DNA of 64,000 nt from Mycolicibacterium hippocampi (GTDB lineage: Bacteria; Actinomycetota; Actinomycetes; Mycobacteriales; Mycobacteriaceae), in assembly GCF_010723735.1 (NCBI RefSeq), contig NZ_BLLB01000002.1, positions 4,402,001 through 4,466,000 of the forward strand, read 5' to 3'. Shown here one piece after another: positions 49,831 to 58,883 of the stretch; position 1 is the stretch's first letter, and each line of letters starts with the position of its first letter. A program made the translations under genes and the position numbers. Below the pieces are notes generated by a model, which worked only from the letters and a program-made list of their open reading frames with translations, was not told the DNA's origin and did no database searches.

Positions 49831-50534
49831 CGGATTTGATTGCGGACACGGATCTGCAGGCGCTGGCCGAGCGCGGCGCGGCCGAACTCGGTGAGGACGC
49901 CAGCGCCGAGGACCTGCTGCGCTGGACCGACGAGCACTTTGCAGGCAACTACATCGTGGCGTCCAACATGCAGGACGCGGTGCTGGTCGATCTGGCCGCC
50001 AAGGTCCACCCCGGGGTGGACGTGCTGTTCCTCGACACCGGCTACCACTTCGTGGAGACGATCGGCACCCGAGACGCGGTCGAGGCGGTCTACGACGTCA
50101 ACGTCGTCAACGTGCGCCCCGAGCTCAGCGTCGCCGAACAGGATTCGGTGCACGGCAAGGACCTGTTCGCCCGGGAGGCGGCGGCGTGCTGCCGGATGCG
50201 CAAGGTCGAGCCGCTGGGCATGGCGCTGAAGAACTACTCCGCGTGGGTGACCGGCATCCGTCGGGTGGAGGCACCGACCCGTGCCAACGCCCCGTTGATC
50301 AGCTGGGACAAGGCTTTCGGTCTGGTGAAGATCAACCCGCTGGCGGCGTGGAGCGACGAGGACATGCAGAACTACATCGACGGCAACGGCATCCTGGTCA
50401 ATCCCCTTGTCTTCGAGGGCTATCCGTCGATCGGTTGCGAACCGTGCACGGCCAAGCCGCTCGAGGGCGCGGATCCGCGCAGCGGCCGCTGGGCCGGCCA
50501 GACCAAGACCGAATGCGGGCTGCACGCGTCGTGA
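49827..50534 (+). CDS. cysH: Adenosine 5'-phosphosulfate reductase CysH
   Basis: Reduces adenylyl sulfate to sulfite using thioredoxin. 235 residues from GTG 49827. Cys121-Cys122 (CCRMRKVEPL) and Cys204/Cys207 (CEPCTAKP) hold the [4Fe-4S] cluster, which identifies APS rather than PAPS specificity. The catalytic Cys230 is in TECGLHAS at the end. FLDTGYHFVET is the substrate-binding region. Coupled to che1 by a GTGA overlap. It makes sulfite for NirA. Confidence 0.96.
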   Translation: MTDLIADTDLQALAERGAAELGEDASAEDLLRWTDEHFAGNYIVASNMQDAVLVDLAAKVHPGVDVLFLDTGYHFVETIGTRDAVEAVYDVNVVNVRPELSVAEQDSVHGKDLFAREAAACCRMRKVEPLGMALKNYSAWVTGIRRVEAPTRANAPLISWDKAFGLVKINPLAAWSDEDMQNYIDGNGILVNPLVFEGYPSIGCEPCTAKPLEGADPRSGRWAGQTKTECGLHAS

Positions 50535-51235
50535 CACTCGTGCTCACTGCGCACGGCAGCGCCGACCCGCGGTCGGCGGCCACCGTGCACGCGGTCGCCG
50601 ACTGCATTCGGCGGTTGCGGCCGAGCCTGGACGCACGGGTTGCGTTCTGTGAGCAGAACTCGCCGAATCTGCGCGATGTGCTCGCCACCGTGACGCACGG
50701 CGGTGCGGTGGTCGTCCCGTTGCTCCTTGCCGACGCCTACCATGCCCGGGTCGACATCCCGGCGATGATCGCCGATTCCGGCGCCGATGCCCGCATTGCC
50801 GGGGTGCTCGGTGAGGACGACCGGTTGATCCACGTGTTGCGCCAGCGACTCGAGCACGCCGGGGTGTCGCGGCTCGATCCCGGCGTCGGAGTGCTGGTGA
50901 CCGCGGTCGGCTCGTCACATCCGCAGGCCAACGAACGCACCGCCGTGGTGGCGCGGGAACTGACGCTCACCACCCGCTGGTCGGCCACCACGGCGTTCGC
51001 GACCGGCCCGCACCCCACGCCGGCCGAAGCCGCCGAGGAGCTGCGTGCGCGGGGAGCGACCCGGCTGGTCGTCGCGCCCTGGTTTCTGGCCCACGGCCGC
51101 ATCACCGACCGGGTGGCGAAGTTCGCCCGGTCACAAGGTATCCCGATGTCGGCCCCGCTGGGTGCACATCGCCAGGTGGCCGAGACGGTGCTGGACCGCT
51201 TCGACGCCGCGCTCGCCATCCGGATGGCTGCTTAG
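50531..51235 (+). CDS. che1: Sirohydrochlorin chelatase (CbiX/SirB-like, Che1)
   Basis: 234 residues from GTG 50531, overlapping the cysH stop by 4 bases. Two CbiX-like halves are visible: VTLVLTAHGSADPRSA with the metal-binding His8, and VLVTAVGSSHPQANE in the second. It is expected to insert iron into sirohydrochlorin to give siroheme, the NirA cofactor, which explains its place in this operon. Cobalt chelation for B12 is the alternative. The order matches Rv2391-Rv2393. Confidence 0.9.
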   Translation: MTLVLTAHGSADPRSAATVHAVADCIRRLRPSLDARVAFCEQNSPNLRDVLATVTHGGAVVVPLLLADAYHARVDIPAMIADSGADARIAGVLGEDDRLIHVLRQRLEHAGVSRLDPGVGVLVTAVGSSHPQANERTAVVARELTLTTRWSATTAFATGPHPTPAEAAEELRARGATRLVVAPWFLAHGRITDRVAKFARSQGIPMSAPLGAHRQVAETVLDRFDAALAIRMAA

Positions 51236-51326
51236 TCACCGAGTGCACCATCGCTATCCCGGTACACTGGCGCTGACCCCTCACCGAGCAAGGACCGATG
51301 CAACCTCATAAACCCATGGCGGTCCC

Positions 51327-52694
51327 GTGCTGACCGCCGTCATCGGAATTCTTGTCGGTTTCCTGGTCGTCCTGGCGATCACCGTGCTCACCGGCTACTT
51401 CGTCGCCCAGGAATTCGCCTACATGGCGGTGGACAGGTCCCGGTTGAAGGCCCGCGCCGAGGCAGGTGACACCCAGTCCGCGCGGGCACTGACCGTCACC
51501 CGCCGTACTTCGTTCATGCTGTCCGGGGCGCAACTCGGCATCACGGTCACCGGGCTGTTGGTCGGCTACGTGGCCGAACCGCTGATCGGGCAGGGCCTGC
51601 AGGTGGTGCTGGGTGATGTCGGAATCCCGACTGCCGTGGCTGTGGTGGCCGGCGGTGTGGCGGCTATTGCGGTGTCGACGGTGGTGCAGATGCTCTTCGG
51701 GGAGTTGTTCCCCAAGAACCTCGCCATCGCACGTCCCGAACCGCTGGCGCGTTGGCTGGCGCTGTCGACCACCCTCTACCTGAAACTCTTCGGCTGGCTG
51801 ATCTGGTTGTTCGATCAGTCCTCGAACCTTCTGCTGCGGGTTCTGCGGATCGAACCGGTGCACGACGTCGAGCACTCCGCGACACCGCGCGACCTCGAGC
51901 ACATCGTCGCCGCCTCCCGCGACGCGGGCGACATTCCGCGGGAACTATCGGCGCTCCTCGATCGGATCCTGGACTTCCCCACCAGCACCGCCGAGCACGC
52001 CATGATTCCACGTTCCCGGGTCGACGTGCTGACCGCCGACGAGACGGTGGCGGCCGTGCTGGAGCGCATGGCCGTCGGCCACACCCGCTACCCGGTCACC
52101 GGGCCGGATCGTGACGACGTGGTCGGCATCATCCACCTGCACGATCTGCTGGGACCGATACCCGCGACGGACACCGCCGCGACCCGCTGCCGCCCTGCGG
52201 TGGTCGTTCCGGAGACGCTACCGCTGCCCAATGTGGTGAAGCTGCTGGCGGAGGCGGACGAGGAGATGGCCGTCGTCATCGACGAGTACGGCGGATTCGC
52301 CGGCGTTGTCACCCTCGAGGACCTGGCCGAGGAACTGGTCGGCGAGATCGACGACGAGCACGATGCCGAGCACGGCGCCGATGTGGTGCCCGACGGTGAG
52401 GGTTGGCTCCTGTCCGGCGATCTACCGCTGGACGAGGCCGAACGCACGCTCGACCTGACCCTGCCGCCGGGCGATTACGAGACGGTCGCCGGCATGTTGA
52501 TCGCCCATGCCGTCGGCCTGCCTGCAGACGGTGACACCGTGGAGATCGAACTGCCTTCCGACGCAGCCGATCTGCTCGAGGACGGGCCCGCGCCCACGCG
52601 TCGGTTGATCGCGCAGGTCCGCTCGATCGAGCGCCGGGTCCCGGCTTCGGTGTTCGTCACCGTCGAGGTCGAACAGGGGGCCGACGATGAGTAG
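51327..52694 (+). CDS. CNNM-domain/CBS membrane protein (Rv1842c-like)
   Basis: 455 residues from GTG 51327; no clear ribosome-binding site. An N-terminal CNNM (DUF21) region with about four membrane helices (VLTAVIGILVGFLVVLAITVLTGYFVAQEF) holds SGAQLGITVTGLLVGYVAEPL. A CBS pair follows (about 215-340: MIPRSRVDVLTADETVAA, DEYGGFAGVVTLEDLAEELVGEI), then a CorC_HlyC domain. It overlaps the next gene by 8 bases, an Rv1842c-Rv1841c type pair. Probably ion transport or homeostasis. In M. tuberculosis this pair is near guaB, not next to che1. Confidence 0.9.
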   Translation: MLTAVIGILVGFLVVLAITVLTGYFVAQEFAYMAVDRSRLKARAEAGDTQSARALTVTRRTSFMLSGAQLGITVTGLLVGYVAEPLIGQGLQVVLGDVGIPTAVAVVAGGVAAIAVSTVVQMLFGELFPKNLAIARPEPLARWLALSTTLYLKLFGWLIWLFDQSSNLLLRVLRIEPVHDVEHSATPRDLEHIVAASRDAGDIPRELSALLDRILDFPTSTAEHAMIPRSRVDVLTADETVAAVLERMAVGHTRYPVTGPDRDDVVGIIHLHDLLGPIPATDTAATRCRPAVVVPETLPLPNVVKLLAEADEEMAVVIDEYGGFAGVVTLEDLAEELVGEIDDEHDAEHGADVVPDGEGWLLSGDLPLDEAERTLDLTLPPGDYETVAGMLIAHAVGLPADGDTVEIELPSDAADLLEDGPAPTRRLIAQVRSIERRVPASVFVTVEVEQGADDE

Positions 52695-53685
52695 CGGCTG
52701 GACCATCGCATTGATCACCACCGTGCTCATCGGTTCGAGCGCGTTTTTCGTCGCGGTCGAGTTCGCGTTGATCGCGGCGCGACGCAGCCGTCTGGAGGAC
52801 GCCGCGGCCACCAGTGCCTCCGCACGGGCCGCACTGCGAAGCGCGAGTGAACTGTCGTTGCTGCTGGCCGGTGCACAGCTCGGCATCACTGCGTGCACGC
52901 TGCTGCTCGGGGCGATCACCAAACCCGCAGTGCACTATGCGATCACACCGCAGCTGAGCAGCCTCGGCGCACCGCTGTGGGTCGCCGACGTCGGCGGCTT
53001 CGTGCTCGCCCTGATCATCGTCACGTTCCTGCACCTGGTGATCGGCGAGATGGCGCCGAAGTCGTGGGCGATCGCGCATCCCGAGCGTTCGGCGACGATG
53101 CTGGCGTTGCCGATGCGCGGGTTCATGTTCGTCACCCGCCCCTTGCTGCGCGCGCTCAACCACGCCGCCAACTGGTGCCTGCGCCGGGTAGGGGTGACGC
53201 CGGTGGATGAACTGGCCGGAAGCCAGGATCCCGACACGCTGCGCAAGCTCGTGGAGCATTCGGCCACGGTCGGCACGTTGGACGAGCGGTATCACGCCAA
53301 CTTGACCGGCGCGCTGGAACTCGAGGCACTCACCGTCGGACAACTGGCAAATCGCGCCGCCGAATACAGCTCGGTCGGCGTTGGTGCGACACCGTCCGAG
53401 ATCCGGGAGACCTCCGAGAGGACCGGCCACCTGCGGTTGCTGGTCCGAGACGGGCAGGCCGACGTGGGGGTCGTGCACGTGCGAGACAGCCTGTCGTCGT
53501 CCGGCACCGCGCGCGACCTGATGCGCCCGGTGCTGACCCTGCCCGAGGACACCCCGGTGTACGAGGCGCTGCGGCTGATGCGGGAGACGCGCAATCACCT
53601 GATCGTGGTCGACGGCCCGTCGGGACGCGGGCTGTTGACGCTGACCGACCTGTTGCACCGGCTGTTACCGACGCAGGCCGCCTGA
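52687..53685 (+). CDS. CNNM-domain/CBS membrane protein, shorter partner (Rv1841c-like)
   Basis: 332 residues. Helical N-terminal CNNM region (WTIALITTVLIGSSAFFVAVEFALIAARRSRLE, LLLAGAQLGITACTLLLGAITKP, LIIVTFLHLVIGEMAPKSWAIAHPE) followed by one CBS pair (to LIVVDGPSGRGLLTLTDLLHRLLP). It lacks the CorC_HlyC domain present in its upstream partner. Its start lies 8 bases before the partner's stop, so they are co-translated and may form a heteromer. It converges on subI with 7 bases between the stops. Confidence 0.88.
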   Translation: MSSGWTIALITTVLIGSSAFFVAVEFALIAARRSRLEDAAATSASARAALRSASELSLLLAGAQLGITACTLLLGAITKPAVHYAITPQLSSLGAPLWVADVGGFVLALIIVTFLHLVIGEMAPKSWAIAHPERSATMLALPMRGFMFVTRPLLRALNHAANWCLRRVGVTPVDELAGSQDPDTLRKLVEHSATVGTLDERYHANLTGALELEALTVGQLANRAAEYSSVGVGATPSEIRETSERTGHLRLLVRDGQADVGVVHVRDSLSSSGTARDLMRPVLTLPEDTPVYEALRLMRETRNHLIVVDGPSGRGLLTLTDLLHRLLPTQAA

Positions 53686-53692
53686 CTCGTGG

Positions 53693-54754
53693 TCATCCAG
53701 TCGCCTGCTTGTAGATCTTGGTGATGACTCCGTAGTCCTTGTCGAACAGTTCGGGATCGGCCTGCCCCCAACCGCCCAGATCGTCGATCGTCCACAGTTT
53801 CTCAGGGGCCGGGAACTTGTCGGCGAACTCGGCCAGCACGGCCGGGTCGACGGGACGGAAGTTGGCTTCGGCCCACAACGTCTGCGCTTCCGGGGTGAAC
53901 TGGAAGTTCACGAAATCTGTTGCCTTGTCCCGGTGCCGGCTGGTGGTGACCACCGCCAGCGGGTTCTCGATCTTGAAGGTCTGCGGTGGGTTCACGTACT
54001 CGAGATCGAAGTTCAGCGCCTCGTTCTCGTACGCCAGCAGCACGTCGCCGCTGCCCTGTTCGAACACGTCGGTGGCCTCGCGACCCGACGCCGGGCGCAG
54101 CTTGACGTGCTCGGTCACCAGTTCGTCGACGTACGCGATGCCCGCCTCGGGGTTTCGGCCGCCGTCGCTGGCCCAGGCGTAGGGGGCCAGCAGATTCCAC
54201 TTGGCCGCGCCGGAACTCAGCGGACTCGGGGTGATGACCTCGACGCCCGGTGCCAGCAGGTCGTCCCAGTCCCGGATGTTCTTGGGGTTGCCGGGCCGCA
54301 CGGCGAAGCTGACCACCGAACCGAACGGAATGCCCCGGGTGACGCCTGCGTCCCAGTCCTCGCTGACCTTCCCGGCCTCGACCAGTCGGGTGATGTCGGG
54401 TTCGACCGAGAAGTTCACCAGGTCGGCGGGCTTGCCGGTTTCGACGGCGCGCGACTGGTCGCTGGAGGAGGCATAGGACACCGTGACCGCCACACCCGCA
54501 CCCTCCTCGGTGTCCGCGAAGGCGGGAGCCACCTTGGCCCACCCGGGCTCCGGCACCGCGAACGCGGCCATCGTGAGGGTGGTCTCCGCGTCGGACGGGC
54601 CGGCGTCGGACGGGCCGGCGTCGGACGGGCCGGCGTCGGACGGGCCGGCGTCGTCGCCGACCACGTCGCTGGGTCCACCACCGCAGGCCATGACAAGCGT
54701 CACCGACAGGGCCAGTACGGCCCCCGTGCGCCACCGGGACGCGGCCCCCCTCAC
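53693..54754 (-). CDS. subI: Sulfate-binding lipoprotein SubI
   Basis: 353 residues from GTG 54754, which overlaps the upstream 28-residue gene (GTGA). Lipobox VMAC puts the lipidated Cys at residue 24. A linker of tandem Asp-Ala-Gly-Pro-Ser repeats follows. The mature part matches periplasmic sulfate/thiosulfate-binding proteins: SYASSSDQSRAVETGKPADLVNFSVEPD, NPKNIRDWDDLL, GVEVITPSPLSSGAAKWNLLAPYAW and DVLLAYENEAL. It should capture sulfate for an ABC importer. The permease/ATPase genes cysT-cysW-cysA, normally downstream, are missing; two convergent CNNM genes occupy that spot. Confidence 0.93.
   Translation of the reverse strand: MRGAASRWRTGAVLALSVTLVMACGGGPSDVVGDDAGPSDAGPSDAGPSDAGPSDAETTLTMAAFAVPEPGWAKVAPAFADTEEGAGVAVTVSYASSSDQSRAVETGKPADLVNFSVEPDITRLVEAGKVSEDWDAGVTRGIPFGSVVSFAVRPGNPKNIRDWDDLLAPGVEVITPSPLSSGAAKWNLLAPYAWASDGGRNPEAGIAYVDELVTEHVKLRPASGREATDVFEQGSGDVLLAYENEALNFDLEYVNPPQTFKIENPLAVVTTSRHRDKATDFVNFQFTPEAQTLWAEANFRPVDPAVLAEFADKFPAPEKLWTIDDLGGWGQADPELFDKDYGVITKIYKQATG
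54591..54650. repeat. Four perfect 15-bp tandem repeats inside subI
   Basis: TCGGACGGGCCGGCG is repeated four times head to tail (54591-54650). Read on the minus strand it encodes repeated Asp-Ala-Gly-Pro-Ser in the linker between lipobox and binding domain. Copy number is likely to vary between strains. Confidence 0.95.
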
Positions 54755-54837
54755 CGGGTGAGCAGCCACATGACGATGACGAGGACGATGAGCGCGACCA
54801 GCGCCAGCGTCACGCGTGACCGCGGCATGCCGCTCAT
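54751..54837 (-). CDS. 28-residue membrane miniprotein
   Basis: MSGMPRSRVTLALVALIVLVIV then MWLLTR: a basic N-terminus and one membrane helix. Its ATG (54837) overlaps the stop of the upstream 69-residue gene (ATGA) and its TGA overlaps the subI GTG, and AAGGAG lies ahead of it. Double coupling and a sensible hydrophobic profile argue for a real small gene. Role unknown; perhaps tied to SubI or only to coupling. Confidence 0.6.
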   Translation of the reverse strand: MSGMPRSRVTLALVALIVLVIVMWLLTR

Positions 54838-55043
54838 GAGTCTGCTCCTTCGCTGTCTGCGTCGCCGTGTCGGCGGAGCCGCCGGCGCACCCGGATCCCG
54901 TTGCCCAGCACGCCGTCGAGTAGCACCGCGATGCCGTACGCCAGCGTGAGCACAACCGGCATCACCACCACCGTCTGCACGACGAACGGCAGACCGGTGA
55001 GCCACAGCTCCACACTGTCCCACCAACTGAGGAAGCCGTTCAC
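54834..55043 (-). CDS. 69-residue membrane protein (Rv2401A-like)
   Basis: MNGFLSWWDSVELWLTGLPF opens the protein; one or two membrane helices follow (VVQTVVVMPVVLTLAYGIAVLLDGVLG) and then a basic, hydrophilic tail (IRVRRRLRRHGDADSEGADS). A TAGTCT -10-like box six bases ahead of the GTG suggests leaderless transcription starting the small gene-small gene-subI operon. In size and place, directly before subI, it fits Rv2401A of M. tuberculosis. Function unknown. Confidence 0.7.
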   Translation of the reverse strand: MNGFLSWWDSVELWLTGLPFVVQTVVVMPVVLTLAYGIAVLLDGVLGNGIRVRRRLRRHGDADSEGADS

Positions 55044-55130
55044 CCGGTCAGACTATGCGTCCTGCCGATCACCGGACACACCCGGTGTTCTGAGTAGACG
55101 ACGGGGTGCCCGGCAGTCGATGATGGGCCA

Positions 55131-57134
55131 ATGGCTTTGCAGCAAACCGAGGCTTCCGATGGATCTGCCGGCGACGGACACTCGACCTTCACCGTCGTGC
55201 CCCAGCCGATGTCCTATACCGGGACGCTGTTGCGCAACCCGTTCCCGCCGATCGCCGACTACGCCTTTCTGTCGGACTGCGAGAACACGTGCCTGATCTC
55301 GTCGGCCGGTTCGGTGGAGTGGCTGTGTGTGCCGCGGCCCGACTCGCCGAGCGTGTTCGGGGCGATCCTGGACCGGGGCGCGGGGCATTTCCGGCTGGGT
55401 CCCTACGGGGTCTCGGTGCCCGCGGCCAGGCGCTATCTGCCGGGCAGCCTGATCCTGGAGACCACCTGGCAGACCCACACCGGGTGGCTGATCGTGCGCG
55501 ATGCGCTGGTGATGGGCCCGTGGCACGACCTCGAGACGCGGTCCCGCACCCATCGCCGCACCCCGATGGACTGGGACGCCGAGCACATCCTGCTGCGCAC
55601 CGTGAAGTGTGTGAGCGGCACCGTGGAACTGGTGATGAACTGCGAGCCGTCCTTCGACTACCACCGTGTCAGCGCCGGCTGGGAGTACTCCGCCCAGGCG
55701 TACGGCGAGGCGATTGCACGCGCGAGCAAGAACCCCGACTCGCACCCGACGCTGCGGTTGACCACGAACCTGCGCATCGGCCTCGAAGGCCGCGAAGCGC
55801 GGGCACGGACCCGGCTCAGCGAGGGCGACAACGTGTTCGTCGCGCTGAGCTGGTCCGGGCACCCGGCTCCTCAGACCTTCGAGGAAGCCGCCGACAAGAT
55901 GTGGAAGACCAGCGAGTCCTGGCGCCAGTGGATCAACGTCGGCGACTTCCCCGACCATCCGTGGCGGTCCTACCTGCAGCGCAGCGCGCTGACATTGAAG
56001 GGCCTGACCTACTCGCCTACCGGCGCGCTGCTGGCGGCGCCGACCACGTCGCTACCGGAAACCCCGCAGGGGGAACGCAACTGGGACTACCGCTACGCAT
56101 GGGTGCGCGACTCGACCTTCGCGCTGTGGGGCCTCTACACCCTGGGGCTGGACCGCGAGGCCGACGACTTCTTCGCGTTCATCGCCGACGTCTCCGGCGC
56201 CAACAACGGCCAACGCCACCCCCTTCAGGTGATGTACGGCGTGGGCGGCGAACGCAGCCTCATCGAAGAGGAACTCAACCACCTCTCGGGCTATGACAAC
56301 GCCCGCCCGGTCCGGATCGGCAACGGCGCCTACAACCAGATGCAACACGACATCTGGGGCACCATGCTGGACTCGGTGTACCTGCACACGAAGTCCCGCG
56401 AGCAGATCCCGGAGACGCTGTGGCCGGTGCTCAAGGAACAGGTCGAGGAGGCCATCAAGCACTGGCGTGAACCCGACCGCGGGATCTGGGAGGTGCGCGG
56501 CGAGCCCCAGCACTTCACCTCGAGCAAGATCATGTGCTGGGTCGCGCTCGACCGCGGCGCCAAGCTGGCCGAGCTGGAGGGCGAGAAGTCCTACGCCCAG
56601 CAGTGGCGGGTGGTCGCCGAGGAGATCAAGGCCGACATCCTCGAACACGGCGTCGACGGCCGCGGCGTGCTCACCCAGCGCTACGGCGACGACGCGCTGG
56701 ACGCCTCGCTGCTGCTGGCAGTCCTCACCCGCTTCCTTCCGCCCGACGACCCGCGCATCCGCGCCACCGTGCTGGCCATCGCCGACGAACTCACCGAAGA
56801 AGGCCTGGTGCTGCGCTACCGGGTCGAGGAGACCGACGACGGTCTGGCCGGCGAGGAGGGCACCTTCACGATCTGCTCGTTCTGGCTGGTGTCGGCGTTG
56901 GTCGAGATCGGCGAGTTCAACCGGGCCAAGCATCTGTGTGAGCGGCTGCTGTCGTTCGCCAGCCCGCTACATCTGTATGCCGAGGAGATCGAGCCCCGCA
57001 CCGGGCGGCATCTGGGCAACTTCCCGCAGGCGTTCACCCACCTGGCCCTGATCAACGCCGTGGTGCACGTCATCCGCGCCGAAGAGGAGGCCGATACCTC
57101 CGGCAACTTCCAGCCGGCCAACGCCCCGATCTAG
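55131..57134 (+). CDS. Trehalase, glycoside hydrolase family 15 (Rv2402-like)
   Basis: 667 residues, cytosolic. GH15 hallmarks: IADYAFLSDCENTCLISSAGSVEWLCVPRPDSPSVFG at the start, GERNWDYRYAWVRDSTFALWGLYTLG in the first part of the barrel, and the acid region REPDRGIWEVRGEPQHFTSSKIMCWVALDRG. Mycobacterial GH15 proteins of this kind hydrolyse trehalose to glucose and need phosphate for activity, unlike GH37 trehalases. The gene is divergent from the subI operon, as in M. tuberculosis. A glucoamylase-like specificity is the alternative. Confidence 0.9.
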   Translation: MALQQTEASDGSAGDGHSTFTVVPQPMSYTGTLLRNPFPPIADYAFLSDCENTCLISSAGSVEWLCVPRPDSPSVFGAILDRGAGHFRLGPYGVSVPAARRYLPGSLILETTWQTHTGWLIVRDALVMGPWHDLETRSRTHRRTPMDWDAEHILLRTVKCVSGTVELVMNCEPSFDYHRVSAGWEYSAQAYGEAIARASKNPDSHPTLRLTTNLRIGLEGREARARTRLSEGDNVFVALSWSGHPAPQTFEEAADKMWKTSESWRQWINVGDFPDHPWRSYLQRSALTLKGLTYSPTGALLAAPTTSLPETPQGERNWDYRYAWVRDSTFALWGLYTLGLDREADDFFAFIADVSGANNGQRHPLQVMYGVGGERSLIEEELNHLSGYDNARPVRIGNGAYNQMQHDIWGTMLDSVYLHTKSREQIPETLWPVLKEQVEEAIKHWREPDRGIWEVRGEPQHFTSSKIMCWVALDRGAKLAELEGEKSYAQQWRVVAEEIKADILEHGVDGRGVLTQRYGDDALDASLLLAVLTRFLPPDDPRIRATVLAIADELTEEGLVLRYRVEETDDGLAGEEGTFTICSFWLVSALVEIGEFNRAKHLCERLLSFASPLHLYAEEIEPRTGRHLGNFPQAFTHLALINAVVHVIRAEEEADTSGNFQPANAPI

Positions 57135-57146
57135 CCGGCGCAGCGG

Positions 57147-58763
57147 TCAGAACATCGCCCGCAGACCCACCAGTCCGACGGCGCCGAGGATGGCGGCTGA
57201 GGGCAGCGTGATCACCCAAGCCAGTGCGATCGGTCTCATCAGCCCCCAGTTCGTCGAGCGGTTGACCATCCCGATGCCCAGCACGGCACCGATCAGGATG
57301 TGGGTGCTGGACACCGGCAGACCCATGATGGTGGCGCCCATGACCACCGATGCCGCGGCGAGCTCGGCTGAGAACCCCGACGCGGGGTGCATCTGGGTGA
57401 GATTGGTCCCCACCGTCGCGATCACCCGACGCCCGATGAACCACAAACCTGCGACAAGCGCGACGCCGAACGCGAGCATCGCCGCCGGCGGCACTGCGGC
57501 CTCACTCTCGACTGATCCGGTTCGGAACACATCCAAAATCGCAGCGAACGGCCCGATCGCATTGGCGATGTCGTTGCTGCCGTGGCTGAACGCGAAGCCG
57601 GAAGCGGTGAACACCTGCATCCAGCTGAACATCAGGAACGTCGATCGAGGCAGCGATTCGCCCTTCAGGGTTTTGGCGAAGATGAAGGTCGCCATCCACA
57701 CCGCCGCACCGATCATGCCGATGATGAAGTAGTTGTTCATCGTGGTCAGGCCCAGATGCATGTTCTTGAGCCCCTTGAACAGCAGCATCGCGCAGATCAT
57801 CATCGCGCCGAAGGCAGCCAGCAGCGGCACCCAGGTCTGCATGGCCTTGTACGCGTCGATCGACTTGGTCTGCTCGTCGATCTCACGCAGTTCCCGGTAG
57901 TAATCGGACTCCATCTCGTCCGGATCCAAGTCCTCGCGGTTGGCGGCGACGGCGTCGCGGGCCAGCGCTCCGGTATAGGCGATCTGCTGGATCTCACTGA
58001 GCCGCTCGAACGCCTCCTTGTGCCTGTTGCGGTGCGCGATGCGTTCCTTGCGGACCTCTTGCAACCGCTCGTCCGCCCGGTCGTTGTAGGTCAGGATGTG
58101 CCGCTTGATGGTGCCGTAGAGCAGGTACGCGACGGCCCCCCCGAGCAGGGGCGACAACACCCAGGAGATCGCGATCTGGCCGATCTGACCCCACTGCACC
58201 ATGTCCCAGGCGGAGTTCCCCTGTCCGGACACAAAGCCGAGCATCAGTGCGGCGCCGACGATGCCGCCGATGATCGAATGCGTGGTGGACACCGGGTAGC
58301 CCATGCGGGTCGCGAACAGCAGCCAGGTGGCTGCTGCGAACAACGCAGCCATCATGATGAACACGAAGTCCATGGGCGACACCTGCACGATCGACAGATC
58401 GACGATGCCACTGCGGATGGTGTCGGTGACCTCGCCTCCGGCGATCACCGCGCCGCTGACCTCGAAAACAGCGGCAACCAGCAGGGCTTGCTTCATGGTC
58501 AGCGTGCCGGCGCCGACACTGGTGCCGAAGGAGTTCGCGACGTCATTGCCGCCGATGTTGAATGCCATGAAAAGTCCCAGCACCGTAGCGACGATCAGAA
58601 TCACCTTGCTGGAGGCGGCGTCCACATAGCCCAAGGACCACCAGGTGAAGGCACCGAACGCCACGGCGAGCATCAGCCCGAACGTGAGGTGCCAGTTTCT
58701 ATCTTCGCCGAGAAATCGGCCGTCCGCGGGCGTGGCTGGGGCAGAGGTCGTTGGTGCGCTCAC
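57147..58763 (-). CDS. pit: Low-affinity inorganic phosphate transporter, Pit family
   Basis: 538 residues, about 10-12 membrane helices in two homologous halves. The family repeats are visible: FMAFNIGGNDVANSFGTSVGAGTL near the start and FSHGSNDIANAIGPFAAI in the second half, and GYPVSTTHSIIGGIVGAAL / GLPVSSTHILIGAVLGIG. A long charged cytoplasmic loop (TYNDRADERLQEVRKERIAHRNRHKEAFERL) separates them. Transports phosphate with a cation. The length is nearer to PitB (Rv2281) than PitA. It is not at this place in M. tuberculosis. Start GTG 58763. Confidence 0.93.
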   Translation of the reverse strand: MSAPTTSAPATPADGRFLGEDRNWHLTFGLMLAVAFGAFTWWSLGYVDAASSKVILIVATVLGLFMAFNIGGNDVANSFGTSVGAGTLTMKQALLVAAVFEVSGAVIAGGEVTDTIRSGIVDLSIVQVSPMDFVFIMMAALFAAATWLLFATRMGYPVSTTHSIIGGIVGAALMLGFVSGQGNSAWDMVQWGQIGQIAISWVLSPLLGGAVAYLLYGTIKRHILTYNDRADERLQEVRKERIAHRNRHKEAFERLSEIQQIAYTGALARDAVAANREDLDPDEMESDYYRELREIDEQTKSIDAYKAMQTWVPLLAAFGAMMICAMLLFKGLKNMHLGLTTMNNYFIIGMIGAAVWMATFIFAKTLKGESLPRSTFLMFSWMQVFTASGFAFSHGSNDIANAIGPFAAILDVFRTGSVESEAAVPPAAMLAFGVALVAGLWFIGRRVIATVGTNLTQMHPASGFSAELAAASVVMGATIMGLPVSSTHILIGAVLGIGMVNRSTNWGLMRPIALAWVITLPSAAILGAVGLVGLRAMF

Positions 58764-58883
58764 CCGGGGAAAAATATGCAGATCAGGAAATCAGCCGGAA
58801 CCCGGACGGTGAACGGCCGCGGAACAACCCGCTACTTCCGGGGCACGTCGTCGATCATCGCGGTCGCGATCTCGGCGGCTTCG

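Noticed and set aside
54591..54650. CRISPR-like array
   Set aside because: The repeats are 15 bp, directly adjacent with no spacers, and lie inside a coding region.
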